In this document: positions 7,925 through 16,650 of the stretch, in pieces
Position numbering within the stretch: the first letter of the stretch is position 1
Layout of the letters: every line of letters starts with the position of its first letter
Assembly: GCA_000961575.1 (NCBI GenBank)
Contig: LADP01000031.1
Span: 114,016 to 178,015 of the forward strand
Length of the DNA: 64,000 nt
Origin: Peptococcaceae bacterium BRH_c8a
Lineage (GTDB): Bacteria > Bacillota > Desulfotomaculia > Desulfotomaculales > Desulfallaceae
Direction: 5' to 3'
Program-made: the position numbers and the translations under genes
The notes under the pieces: model-generated
The model's input: only the letters and a program-made list of their open reading frames with translations
Database searches by the model: none
What the model was told of the DNA's origin: nothing

Positions 7925-9571
7925 TTGGCACTTTCAGTCAGGGAAGCGTTGGACAACACTGCCCTCAAACAAGGTAAATTACTGGCCGGACACGGCGGAC
8001 TGGACAACAGCATCAACTGGGTAACCGTGGTGGAGGTACTGGATGACGTTAACCGCCTGGCTGATGGCGAACTTTTAATCACCACCGCCTACGGCTTGTT
8101 AAAAGAACCGGACAAAAAGAACCGGTTTATTGAAGACCTGGCCCGCAGGCGCCTGGCCGGAGTGGCCATTCTGACTGGTTTTTACCTGCCTGAAATAACA
8201 GCCGAATTCATTGAACAGGCCAACAAAAATAACCTGCCGCTTATCGAACTGCCCAGTTCTTTGAACTTTTCAGACATCACCCGGTCGCTGCTGCACAGGA
8301 TCGTACAAAGTAAGTTCGAGTTACTAGACTTCTCCGAAAGTATCCACCAGGAACTGCTGCAGGTGGTACTGTCCGGCAAAAGCTTTTCTGCCATTGCCGA
8401 AATGCTGGCCTCGCGTACCGATGCCGGGATTTATATTTACAATTCCAAGTGGGAACCGGTTACAGGTCACGAATTGGAACCAATACCGGCCCGCTACCGC
8501 AACAAGGTAGTTTTATCCTTTAGCACCGGGAAACTGAACCCAACTACGGAGCAGCATGAGATTGTCAGCATGGAATCTAATTACCGGAACACAAATATGG
8601 CCAACATTGTCGCGCCGGTAGTCGCCGATGGTATTGCTTACGGCTATATTTTGCTGGTCAAGCCCAGCAGTTTTTTTAGCGAACTGGATCGTATATCCAT
8701 TCGTCACGCCGCCATGGTTTGTGCCCTGGAATTTCTGAAACTTAAGGCCATCGAGGAAACCAAGTGGCGTATGCAGGGTGATTTCTTGGAGGAAATACTG
8801 GCCGGCAAGTGGATCAAGGCTTCGATGATTATGGAACGAGGCAAGCTGATGGGGTTTGATTTTTCCAAGCTGCATAACGTGCTGATCATCAAACTCTGTG
8901 TATCCGTGGCCGCCCACAACGAAATATGGCTTAAAAACCAATTGTACCAGCTGTATGAAGTTGCCAATAGCGTATTCAAAAACGTTGACATCAAGGTTTT
9001 TGCCAAACTTAGACACGAATCGCTGGTACTGCTGCTGGAGGGAGAAACCCTGACCCGCGAAGAAATAGCGGGTGCCGCGGTTTTAATAAAGGAACAATGG
9101 GACAAATGTACACCGGGTGCCGGCGTTCTCATTGGCATCGGGAATAACCGACTTTCAATCGACCAACTCACCCGGTGCGCCGAAGAAGCCGAGCTGGCCC
9201 TCAGGTTCGGGCACTTTCTTAAGCTAAAGGAGCAGTTGTGCTTTTACGCCGATTTGGGCATTTTCCACTGGCTGATAGAATTATATGAACGCAAGGTAGA
9301 CCTGCGTGCCATGCGCGACAATGTGCTGGGCAATTTACTGGAATACGACCGCAAACACGGCAACCAGCTGATGGATACACTGGAGTCTTACCTGTCATTA
9401 AACCAGAATATCCAGCAAACTGCCAGTGTACTTTTTATTCACCGCCACACATTGAAATACCGGTTGGGCCGAATTGAGAGTAAAACAGGCCTTAACCTAA
9501 AAAACCACCATCATCGGTTGCAGTTGCAAATGGCTATTTATATCCACAAATTCCTTTATACGCTGGAATAG
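7925..9571 (+). CDS. PucR/CdaR-family transcriptional regulator
   Basis: 548 aa. An N-terminal PucR domain (about 1-125, beginning ALSVREALDNTALKQGKLLAG) leads to a GGDEF-like middle region (about 280-430). The C-terminal helix-turn-helix of the family reads QTASVLFIHRHTLKYRLGRI near residue 500. Members activate or repress catabolic operons in response to small nitrogenous ligands; PucR itself controls purine use. Start is TTG with GGGGGTGA just upstream; no better ATG fits the domain start. It lies between and is divergent from the yodT-like set and is followed by an ABC transporter, so it probably controls both. A terminator follows. Confidence 0.85.
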   Translation: MALSVREALDNTALKQGKLLAGHGGLDNSINWVTVVEVLDDVNRLADGELLITTAYGLLKEPDKKNRFIEDLARRRLAGVAILTGFYLPEITAEFIEQANKNNLPLIELPSSLNFSDITRSLLHRIVQSKFELLDFSESIHQELLQVVLSGKSFSAIAEMLASRTDAGIYIYNSKWEPVTGHELEPIPARYRNKVVLSFSTGKLNPTTEQHEIVSMESNYRNTNMANIVAPVVADGIAYGYILLVKPSSFFSELDRISIRHAAMVCALEFLKLKAIEETKWRMQGDFLEEILAGKWIKASMIMERGKLMGFDFSKLHNVLIIKLCVSVAAHNEIWLKNQLYQLYEVANSVFKNVDIKVFAKLRHESLVLLLEGETLTREEIAGAAVLIKEQWDKCTPGAGVLIGIGNNRLSIDQLTRCAEEAELALRFGHFLKLKEQLCFYADLGIFHWLIELYERKVDLRAMRDNVLGNLLEYDRKHGNQLMDTLESYLSLNQNIQQTASVLFIHRHTLKYRLGRIESKTGLNLKNHHHRLQLQMAIYIHKFLYTLE

Positions 9572-9607
9572 GGGATCATAATCCATCTCAACAGGACAAT
9601 GAAGCCC

Positions 9608-9637
9608 TGCACCGCGACACCCGCGGTGGGTTTTTTT
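9608..9637 (+). terminator. Intrinsic terminator of the PucR-type gene
   Basis: Stem CACCGCG (9610-9616) with CGCGGTG (9622-9628), loop ACACC, followed by seven T. It separates the regulator from the transporter genes. Confidence 0.8.
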
Positions 9638-9692
9638 AACTGTCAAGAAGAAGTGAATGTCCCCGGAGCGGTAATATACACCAGACCACTTG

Positions 9693-9703
9693 TACAAAGT
9701 GTA
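9693..9703. promoter_or_regulatory. Candidate operator TACAAARTGTA upstream of ABC transporter
   Basis: TACAAAGTGTA matches the inverted motif at 7647-7657 apart from the degenerate R. It is about 114 bp upstream of the TTG start of the substrate-binding protein gene, a spacing almost equal to that before the yodT-like gene. Confidence 0.4.
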
Positions 9704-9816
9704 GTATTTTTATCTTAATTTTTTGTGCCATATTGACTGATATCCAATTGATTAGCTTTTTGACTATAATTATTGAAATATTAAAAAATTTGCAAAAATT
9801 CAAGGAGGAGTCGATT

Positions 9817-10638
9817 TTGAAGAACAGAACCTGGATACTAAAACTGGCCCTGGTGTTGTTGGTGGGCCTGGCACTGGTGCTGGGCGGCTGCGGCGGCCAG
9901 AGCGCAGGCGACAAACAAGAACCGGCCCAGGAAGAGCAAGGCGCCGCAGAGGACACCGGCAGCGAAAAATTTAGCTACGCCATGAGCGGCCTATACAAAC
10001 CGTTCAACTACAAAGAAGGCGGCCAGTTAACCGGCTTCGACGTGGAGATCGGCGCCGAAATCGCCAAACGTATGGGCATGGAAGCCGACCCCGTAACCAA
10101 CCCCTGGGAGACTATCATCCAGGGCCTTAAAGCCGGCAAATACGACGCCATCATCGGCAGCATGGCCATCACCGAAGAGCGCAAGGAACAGGTTAACTTT
10201 ACACGGCCCTACTACCGCTCAGGCGCTCAGGTATTCGTAGCCGCCGACAATGAAGAAATTACCACCGCCGACGACCTGAAAGGCAAAAAGATCGGCGTGG
10301 TTAAAGCCAGCACCTTCCGTGACGTAGCCCTGGAATACACCGACGAAAAAAACGTCACCGGCTATGACAGCGACGTCATCGCACTGCAGGAACTGCCCAC
10401 CGGCCGTATCGACGCCGTAATCACCGACCAGATGGTAGGCTTTGAAGCCATTAAGAACGAGCTTAAGATTAAAGACGTGGGCGAGCCGCTGTGGGTAGAC
10501 GAAATGGCTATCCCGATCATGAAAGACAACACCGAGCTGCTAGAGAAAGTTAACGCCGCCCTGGAAGAAATGATCGCCGACGGCACCTACGACACCATCA
10601 GCGAAAAATGGTTCGGACGCAGCATCCTGGGCGAATAA
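9817..10638 (+). CDS. Polar amino acid ABC transporter, substrate-binding lipoprotein
   Basis: 273 aa from the TTG at 9817, chosen because AAGGAGGA lies 8 nt upstream and it gives a clean signal sequence (KNRTWILKLALVLLVGLA). The lipobox LVLGGC gives a lipidated Cys. The mature protein is a type II periplasmic-binding fold of the HisJ/GlnH family: FSYAMSGLYKPFNY, LTGFDVEIGAEIAKRMG, and the hinge motif KKIGVVKAST. The open frame extends upstream to 9733 but has no RBS there. First gene of a binding protein-permease-ATPase operon. Ligand is unknown, perhaps a basic or beta-amino acid given the neighbouring catabolic genes (inference). Confidence 0.9.
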   Translation: MKNRTWILKLALVLLVGLALVLGGCGGQSAGDKQEPAQEEQGAAEDTGSEKFSYAMSGLYKPFNYKEGGQLTGFDVEIGAEIAKRMGMEADPVTNPWETIIQGLKAGKYDAIIGSMAITEERKEQVNFTRPYYRSGAQVFVAADNEEITTADDLKGKKIGVVKASTFRDVALEYTDEKNVTGYDSDVIALQELPTGRIDAVITDQMVGFEAIKNELKIKDVGEPLWVDEMAIPIMKDNTELLEKVNAALEEMIADGTYDTISEKWFGRSILGE

Positions 10639-10665
10639 TTCACCCCAACAACATGACTACACCCC

Positions 10666-10692
10666 GGGGCGCGTTTAAACCAAACGCGCCCC
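10666..10692 (+). other. Intercistronic hairpin
   Basis: Perfect 11-bp stem GGGGCGCGTTT / AAACGCGCCCC with loop AAACC, no T-run. It lies between the binding-protein and permease genes. Such hairpins usually protect the 3' end of the binding-protein mRNA so that it is made in excess of the permease. Confidence 0.6.
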
Positions 10693-10731
10693 ACCACTTT
10701 AAGCAGCTCCACACCACAAAGAGGTGACAAA

Positions 10732-11400
10732 ATGACAGCTATCATCGAAATTTTTATCGAAAACTGGGAAGCCTTCCTATTTGCCACCGGCATGACCTTA
10801 AAACTCACCGCCGTGTCACTGGTACTGGCCATGGTCATCGGGCTGGTGTTTGCCTTCTTCAAAATCTCCGGCAGCAAAATCCTTTACAGTATCGCCCAGC
10901 TGTATATCACCGTTATCCGCGGCACGCCGCTAATCGTCCAGCTGATGTTCTTATACTTTGGGATCATCCAACTGGTCGTACTGCCCGCCTTCTGGGCGGG
11001 CGCGCTGGCCCTGGCCATCCACTCCGGCGCGTATATCGCCGAGATATTCCGCGGCAGCATCCAATCCATCAACCGCGGCCAGATGGAAGCCGCCCGCTCA
11101 CTGGGCATGACCTACCCGCTGGCCATGCGCCGCATCATCCTGCCCCAGGCGTTCAAGCGGGCCATCCCGGCGCTGGGCAACCAATTCATCATCGGGCTTA
11201 AAGACTCCTCGCTGGTGGCCTACCTGGGCGTGTCCGAGATCTACGGTACCGCGCTGTACGCCCAGGCCGCCAACTTCCAGCCCTTTGAAACCTACATGGT
11301 GGCCGGTTGCTATTACCTGGTACTGGTAATCATATTCACCTGGCTGGTAAACAAACTGGAACAACGGCTGAGCGTGGAGCAAAGCGAGGTGACTAAATAG
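10732..11400 (+). CDS. Polar amino acid ABC transporter, permease
   Basis: 222 aa, HisM/GlnP-type permease with about five membrane helices. TGMTLKLTAVSLVLAMVIG opens the first helix, VIRGTPLIVQLMFLYFG follows, and the EAA loop that docks the ATPase reads EAARSLGMTYPLAMRRIILP (about 122-141). RBS GAGGTGA precedes the ATG. The stop codon directly abuts the ATG of the ATPase gene, so the two are tightly coupled. A single permease gene implies a homodimeric channel. Confidence 0.92.
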   Translation: MTAIIEIFIENWEAFLFATGMTLKLTAVSLVLAMVIGLVFAFFKISGSKILYSIAQLYITVIRGTPLIVQLMFLYFGIIQLVVLPAFWAGALALAIHSGAYIAEIFRGSIQSINRGQMEAARSLGMTYPLAMRRIILPQAFKRAIPALGNQFIIGLKDSSLVAYLGVSEIYGTALYAQAANFQPFETYMVAGCYYLVLVIIFTWLVNKLEQRLSVEQSEVTK

Positions 11401-12129
11401 ATGATCCGCATTAAAAAGCTGAACAAATCATTCGGTTCACTGCACGTGTTAAAGGACGTGGATCTTAGCGTATCCGAACGCGAGGTGGTGGTGCTAATCG
11501 GGGCCAGCGGGTCGGGAAAGAGCACGCTGCTAAGGTGCATCAACTTTTTGGAGATTCCCGACAGCGGCAGCGACGAGATTTCGATTATGGGCCAGACGGT
11601 GGATCCCCAAAAGGATAACCTGAACCAAATTCGCTCCGAGGTGGGGATGGTGTTTCAGCATTTCAACCTGTTCCCGCACCGGTCGGTGCTGGAGAACGTA
11701 ACCGAAGCACCGATTTTTGTGCGCAAGCTAAAAAAGAGCGCGGCGGTTGATATGGCGATGCAGCTTTTAAAGAAGGTCGGGCTGGCGGATAAGGCCAAAA
11801 GTTATCCGGATCAACTCTCTGGCGGGCAGAAACAGCGGGTGGCCATTGCCCGGGCACTGGCCATGAGCCCGAAGATCATGCTATTTGACGAGCCCACCTC
11901 GGCGCTGGATCCGGAACTGGTGGGTGAGGTGCTGCAGGTGATGAAAGAGCTGGCCAAAGAGGGAATGACGATGGTGGTGGTAACCCACGAGATGGGGTTT
12001 GCCAGGGAGGTGGGTGACCGGGTAATGGTTATGGACGAGGGCCGGATTATCGAGGAAGGCGAACCCGTGGAACTATTTCAAAATCCCAAGTTGGAGCGTA
12101 CTCAAAAATTTCTCTCACAAATTCTATAA
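11401..12129 (+). CDS. Polar amino acid ABC transporter, ATP-binding protein
   Basis: 242 aa, GlnQ/HisP family. Walker [15 protein letters not shown]-loop FQHFNLFPH, signature [15 protein letters not shown], Walker [13 protein letters not shown] and switch HEMGFARE are all intact. The length is normal for the family. It couples ATP hydrolysis to import with the preceding binding protein and permease. Confidence 0.95.
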   Translation: MIRIKKLNKSFGSLHVLKDVDLSVSEREVVVLIGASGSGKSTLLRCINFLEIPDSGSDEISIMGQTVDPQKDNLNQIRSEVGMVFQHFNLFPHRSVLENVTEAPIFVRKLKKSAAVDMAMQLLKKVGLADKAKSYPDQLSGGQKQRVAIARALAMSPKIMLFDEPTSALDPELVGEVLQVMKELAKEGMTMVVVTHEMGFAREVGDRVMVMDEGRIIEEGEPVELFQNPKLERTQKFLSQIL

Positions 12130-12193
12130 TTAATTTTAAAACATTAATTGCCAGGCAACACTTGTTACGTCATTGCTATGAAACAACCGATAA

Positions 12194-12258
12194 GGTGCCA
12201 GGTGTTGCAAGTTGAAAGTTGCGTATTTTGCAGCTTTCAACTTGCAACACCTGGCACC
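12194..12258. repeat. REP-like palindrome family B, copy 1
   Basis: Arms GGTGCCAGGTGTTGCAAGTT and its complement enclose a short centre; total about 65 bp with one or two mismatches near the centre. The outer 21 bp are the same as in the copy at 16035-16092. Confidence 0.8.
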
Positions 12259-12305
12259 AAAGCCCAACCAGAAAGTTGTATTCGTTTATCGTGGTGCGTT
12301 TACGC

Positions 12306-12369
12306 GTGTCAATCTGAGCGCAGCGAGGAACCTTAAAGATTAGATCCTTCGCTGCGCTCAGGATGACAA
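12306..12369. repeat. Dispersed palindromic repeat family A, copy 2
   Basis: Arms TCAATCTGAGCGCAGCGAGG and CCTTCGCTGCGCTCAGGATG. The tail CCTAAAGTCTATTTTCAGGG continues to about 12393 as in other family A copies; a similar tail-like string also lies at 16467-16491. Confidence 0.8.
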
Positions 12370-12730
12370 CCCTAAAGTCTATTTTCAGGGTAGACCACCA
12401 TGCCGCTAAACGCGGCACCAGCAGAAGGAAGAAAAACCAGCTTACGCGGCGATCCGGTGATATCCGGAGCGAACGGTGCACCTGGATGCGTTGATTAGCC
12501 TGTCATAGCCCCGAATTCAGGCTGCTTAGGGCGTAGCCAAACGGTTAAGCAGTTTATGCCATGCGGTAACAATAACCCGATCCGATCATAACAATAAGAA
12601 TTGCAAGAGAGAGCGGAGCGATATCACCGGAGCGCCGCGCCCACTACAACCAACTTTAAAAGTATTTTCAGGGCTACCGCTGTTTATTCATTTACCACCG
12701 CAAGGTTCGACACGCATTTTACGACATATA

Positions 12731-15031
12731 GTGTATTTTATAGTAATATATTCCCGTCTGCTTGTACATATTGCAACGGGAGTGTTTATTCTGAAGACGA
12801 TACCTTTAAATCACTTAAGAATCCAGACACCGGAAAAACCCCTGGCCAGTATAATATTGCATTACCTGATGGTACTGTTTATGTGCTGGGCCATAACCGC
12901 GATACTTTCTCCGCTGTGGGCTTTAAAAACCAACATAATCCACACTGGCGTTGAATTAATTTGTATATTTATAGCTCTGGCCGCATTTTTCGTGGTCTGG
13001 CATACCTACGATCGCACCTCGCCGGTGAACCACCTGGTTGGTTTCGGCTTCCTAATGGTGGCGGTTTTTGACCTCTGTCACGCTTACTTCTTCCCCGAAT
13101 TTAACCTTTACCCCCCTGGTTTTTACGATCTATCCACCAGGTATTGGATTTTGGGTCGGTTGGCGGAGGCCCTGGTACTTTTATTTACTGCCTTCAAACT
13201 ATTTCAAATAAACATAAACAAATGGTTAGGTGGCCTCACCACGCTTGCACTGACCACAGGTGTTTCAGTCCTTGCCTTTTCCCAGCCCGGACTATTGCCT
13301 GTACTTTTTCTGCCTGAATCGGGGATAACGCCGGCCAAAATCGCGCTAGAATACCTAATTACAGCCTTGTTTTTGGCTGGAGCTTATATAATGTTCAGGA
13401 GATTAAACAACCGGGAGCATTTAACTTACCGGTACATTTTTCTGGCCCTTCTGCTGGCCATACCTGCAGAAATGTGCTTTACAGTTTTCAAAACACTAAC
13501 CGATTTTTATAAAATCCTAGGTCATGTTTTAAAAATTACTTATTACTATTACCTTTTTCGGGGTATCTTCGTAAGCGCTGTCACCTTGCCCCACGCCAAG
13601 CTGGAAACTGCCGGGAGGTACATGACCGAAATATTGAACAGCATCCCGGTGGGAATATTAACCTACGATAATAATCTTAAAGCCACCTTCGCCAACAGGA
13701 AGGCGGAGGAAATACTGAACAGCCGGGTTGAGGACATTCGCGGCAAGACGGCAGGGCAGATGTTTGCGCAGTACGTCAGGAACGATGAAATCAGCGAACC
13801 ACTGGCCAGCCAGGTGCTGGCCGGCGACGCCAGGCCTATTATCAACAAACTGTTGAACATTGAAAACGGCTGTAATAATTTATTGAAAACTATAGTCAAC
13901 GCCCACCGGTTGGAAAACGGTGGAGCCATAATCCGGTTGTCTGAAGCCAGAAGGGAGCAGGAACTGGAAAACCTGCAGTTGCAGACCCAGACAGTTTTGG
14001 ACTCCATCCAGGACATGGCCCTGCTTCTCGACAGAAACTCCCGGATTATTATGTGTAATAAAATATTGGAAAAGGAATTGCAGATGAATGCAGAAGAACT
14101 ACTGGGCCTGGACATTGATGGATTTCTTGCCATGACCCGGTTTAACGGTGAAGGCATGGGCATGGAAAACCCCGGCGAATCGTGCTTTGAGACAACCATA
14201 ACTGGCGCAGACGGGCAAACCAGGGAAGTGGTATTCCGCACAGCGCCGATTTGTAACGTGGACGACGAAATTATCGGCTATATCTGTACCTGTGCTGACA
14301 TGACCGGGTTTAAAAAGGAGCAGCAACGAATTAGGCAGAGAGAAAAACTGGCCCTGCTGGGCCAGATGGCCGCAGGCATCGTACACGAGATTAAGAACCC
14401 ACTGACTGCTATTAACGGGTTTAACCAGTTGATTATGATTAAAACAACTGATGAAAAGATTAAGGAGTATGCCGATATTATTCAAAACGAGGTTGTTACA
14501 TTAAATAAAGTTGTAACGGATTTTCTGTCCTTCGCCAAGCCCCGGCCACCCGTATTCAAAGAAATAATTATTAACAATTTGATTGCTTCGCTGCAGAAGA
14601 TGCTGGAAACCCAAATGTTCATCAACGGTATAAAAGCAGACTTTCACCTGGATAAGGATGAAGTACCCGTATGGGCAGATGATAACCAGCTAAAACAGGT
14701 AATTATGAACATTTTTAAAAATGCTATAGAGGCCACCCAGGAAACTACCAACCCCCGTTTAAACATTTGTACCCACTACAATAAAGTCACTCAGGAGATG
14801 TCCATCTCAATATCCGACAACGGCAAAGGAATTTCCCCGGAGGAACAGTCCAAACTAGGCACTCCTTTTTATACCACTAAAGATAAAGGCACCGGTTTGG
14901 GCCTCAGTGTTTGTTACCAGATGGTCAAGGAGCACGGCGGCAGCATCTCCCTGGTAAGTGAAATTAACAAGGGAACCACCTTTACCATTTCACTGCCTGC
15001 AAAGAACATTAAAGGAAGAATCACAGCCTGA
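12731..15031 (+). CDS. Membrane sensor histidine kinase (MASE3-PAS-PAS-HisKA-HATPase)
   Basis: Up to 766 aa. The N-terminal third (about 40-290) has seven or so membrane segments with HTYDRTSPVNHLVGFGFLMV and FDLCHAYFFPEFN, characteristic of the MASE3 sensory domain. Two PAS-like domains follow (about 295-400 and 420-525), the second with CTCADMTGFKKEQ at its end. The H-box is GIVHEIKNPLTAINGF with His at about 552. ATP-binding boxes NIFKNAIEAT, DNGKGI and GTGLGLSV are intact. The true start is uncertain: no good RBS is visible and the first 40-60 residues may be untranslated. No response regulator is adjacent, so it is an orphan kinase, possibly of the sporulation phosphorelay type (inference). 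Confidence 0.85.
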   Translation: MYFIVIYSRLLVHIATGVFILKTIPLNHLRIQTPEKPLASIILHYLMVLFMCWAITAILSPLWALKTNIIHTGVELICIFIALAAFFVVWHTYDRTSPVNHLVGFGFLMVAVFDLCHAYFFPEFNLYPPGFYDLSTRYWILGRLAEALVLLFTAFKLFQININKWLGGLTTLALTTGVSVLAFSQPGLLPVLFLPESGITPAKIALEYLITALFLAGAYIMFRRLNNREHLTYRYIFLALLLAIPAEMCFTVFKTLTDFYKILGHVLKITYYYYLFRGIFVSAVTLPHAKLETAGRYMTEILNSIPVGILTYDNNLKATFANRKAEEILNSRVEDIRGKTAGQMFAQYVRNDEISEPLASQVLAGDARPIINKLLNIENGCNNLLKTIVNAHRLENGGAIIRLSEARREQELENLQLQTQTVLDSIQDMALLLDRNSRIIMCNKILEKELQMNAEELLGLDIDGFLAMTRFNGEGMGMENPGESCFETTITGADGQTREVVFRTAPICNVDDEIIGYICTCADMTGFKKEQQRIRQREKLALLGQMAAGIVHEIKNPLTAINGFNQLIMIKTTDEKIKEYADIIQNEVVTLNKVVTDFLSFAKPRPPVFKEIIINNLIASLQKMLETQMFINGIKADFHLDKDEVPVWADDNQLKQVIMNIFKNAIEATQETTNPRLNICTHYNKVTQEMSISISDNGKGISPEEQSKLGTPFYTTKDKGTGLGLSVCYQMVKEHGGSISLVSEINKGTTFTISLPAKNIKGRITA

Positions 15032-15203
15032 CGATAATTGTGTTTTCCGCAAGCTCACGGGGCAAACGCGCTTTTTTTATACAACAGCAATATTGAGGCC
15101 CTCTGACCTCCTAGATGTTGCGATAAAAGATATAATTTTTTATAATTGTTGTTAATACAACTAAATAGATAGGTTATAAAAATTCAATTTGCGAGGTGAG
15201 AGC

Positions 15204-15983
15204 ATGGAAAGCAAACTGGCCAAAGCTGTCAACCTGAAATACCCACCGGTAGCTATTCTGTGGACAGATAAAAAACCTGAGGGAGCCCTGCAGTTCAAAG
15301 AAGGACGCTGGGGTTGCGTTATCGGGATGCTAAGGGGCGCCGCCATGGGCAAAACAGCGGTGTTTGACCGGCAAACCTTTGGCTGTATGGGAGGTGGCAC
15401 CGGCTTGGGTTTCGGCAACCAGTATGAAAACATGCCCGGAGGTATCGGGCACTTCCTCTCCACCGGTAATCAGGAATTTGCCAATTCGGAAATGGGCCGG
15501 AATATTGTACGGAACATGCCGGCCATAGAACACGGCGAGGGTTACTGTAAGACTCCCGAGCTGGGTTACAAGGTAATTAACGCGCTGCCCATGCGGGAGG
15601 TGCCCACCCAATACGTTGTATTCAAACCCCTGGATGCGGTGACCGAAAATGAAACACCGGTTGTGATTGTGTTTTTAGCCAACCCCGACCAGCTTTCGGC
15701 ACTAATGGTGATGACTAACTACGCCAAGGAACCGGGAAACAACGTGATAGCGCCCTTTGCCGCGGGGTGTCATTGCATCGGCATTTTACCTTACCAGGAA
15801 GCTGAATCAGACAACCCCAGGGCTGTGCTGGGCCTGTACGATATTTCGGTTAGAAAACTGGTGGACAAAGACGTGCTGTCCATAAGCGTTCCGTTTAAAC
15901 TGTTTCTGGAAATGGAAAACAATGTGGCGGGCAGTTTCCTGGAAAAGCATGTCTGGCAAGAAGTACTGAAAAGAAATGAATAA
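15204..15983 (+). CDS. DUF169 family protein
   Basis: 259 aa from ATG 15204, chosen for GAGGTGA 5 nt upstream; the frame is open from a TTG at 15189. Sequence features match DUF169: YPPVAILWTDKKPEGALQF near the N-terminus, a glycine-rich CMGGGTGLGFGNQYENMPGG and CHCIGILPYQEA. Cysteines occur in each conserved block, which may bind metal. Function of the family is not established. It stands alone between a kinase and a repeat. Confidence 0.8.
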   Translation: MESKLAKAVNLKYPPVAILWTDKKPEGALQFKEGRWGCVIGMLRGAAMGKTAVFDRQTFGCMGGGTGLGFGNQYENMPGGIGHFLSTGNQEFANSEMGRNIVRNMPAIEHGEGYCKTPELGYKVINALPMREVPTQYVVFKPLDAVTENETPVVIVFLANPDQLSALMVMTNYAKEPGNNVIAPFAAGCHCIGILPYQEAESDNPRAVLGLYDISVRKLVDKDVLSISVPFKLFLEMENNVAGSFLEKHVWQEVLKRNE

Positions 15984-16034
15984 TGTTTCGTTGAACCCAT
16001 CCATGGTACTGAGGTAACCGGTGCCAAAAACTTT

Positions 16035-16092
16035 GGTGCCAGGTGTTGCAAGTTGCAAATCTGCAGATTTGCAACTTGCAACACCTGACACC
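16035..16092. repeat. REP-like palindrome family B, copy 2
   Basis: 58-bp near-perfect palindrome. The left arm is GGTGCCAGGTGTTGCAAGTT extended to the centre CTGCAG; the right arm differs by one base (CTGACACC instead of CTGGCACC). Confidence 0.8.
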
Positions 16093-16101
16093 AAAGCAGA
16101 T

Positions 16102-16392
16102 TTACCAAGTCCGCTCCGGGAGACCGCCATGCATTTCGCCGCTCCGGAGCATATGAGACAGATCTACCAGAATTACATCAATACCGATTTTTCTAATCTT
16201 TTGCCACGGTACCACTACTTCTTCTTCCCGGCCCAATATTCCCATTAGCCTGCCCCCGCCGTGACCCGGCAGAATGATGGCGTTGATGCGACCTTCCTCC
16301 AGGTCAATGTCTATATCCTTGATGGGGCCGAGGCGACGTCCATCGGCCACGTTAATTACTTCCCGCATACGCAAATCGGAGATTCTAACCAC
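16102..16392 (-). CDS. ylmC: YlmC/YmxH-family PRC-barrel sporulation protein
   Basis: 96 aa, PRC-barrel fold: MREVINVADGRRLGPIKDID is the signature beta-hairpin region and RINAIILPG follows. Start is GTG with GGGAGGTG upstream. Its place after sigG is the same as in B. subtilis (sigG-ylmA-ylmC). Members are small sporulation-associated proteins of unknown biochemistry. The last ten or so residues (GGLPERTW) may not be conserved. Confidence 0.85.
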   Translation of the reverse strand: MVRISDLRMREVINVADGRRLGPIKDIDIDLEEGRINAIILPGHGGGRLMGILGREEEVVVPWQKIRKIGIDVILVDLSHMLRSGEMHGGLPERTW

Positions 16393-16468
16393 AGTAAAGC
16401 ACCTCCCATAGTATGTATATGAGAGGCGCCTGTGATTCTGAACAAAAATTATTGAGATTACCTATTCC

Positions 16469-16618
16469 CTAAAGTTTATTTTCTGGGTAGTGGTACAGGT
16501 TGTGGCAGTTATAGGCATGGACGGCCTGGCCATCACCCCGCTGGAGGTTACCGTAAGCAGGCCCCGCCAATAACGCTATCATAATGATCAAAGCCATTAC
16601 TGTCGCCTTGTATACCAT
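16469..16618 (-). CDS. Small secreted peptide of unknown function
   Basis: 49 aa from the ATG at 16618, which has an excellent GGGAGGTGG site. Residues 1-22 are a convincing signal sequence (MVYKATVMALIIMIALLAGP, then AYG). The mature peptide is about 27 residues with one Cys, several His and Tyr (HAYNCHNLYHYPEN). The frame opens earlier, to 16651, but upstream codons lack an RBS. It sits between sigG and ylmC. No family was recognised. Its position suggests forespore or late-sporulation expression, which is inference. Confidence 0.5.
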   Translation of the reverse strand: MVYKATVMALIIMIALLAGPAYGNLQRGDGQAVHAYNCHNLYHYPENKL

Positions 16619-16650
16619 ACCGCCACCTCCCGGCCGGCAATTACGCAGCA

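Larger units (their letters stand above)
12130..12730. other. Repeat-rich intergenic region (about 600 bp)
   Basis: No supported gene. It contains palindrome B at 12194-12258, repeat A at 12306-12369 with its tail to about 12400, and a further TATTTTCAGGG fragment near 12665, suggesting several insertion events. The promoter of the sensor kinase presumably lies near its right end. Confidence 0.6.

Noticed and set aside
12601..12954. 117-aa plus-strand open frame before the sensor kinase
   Set aside because: It overlaps the kinase reading frame, has no RBS and no recognisable sequence features.
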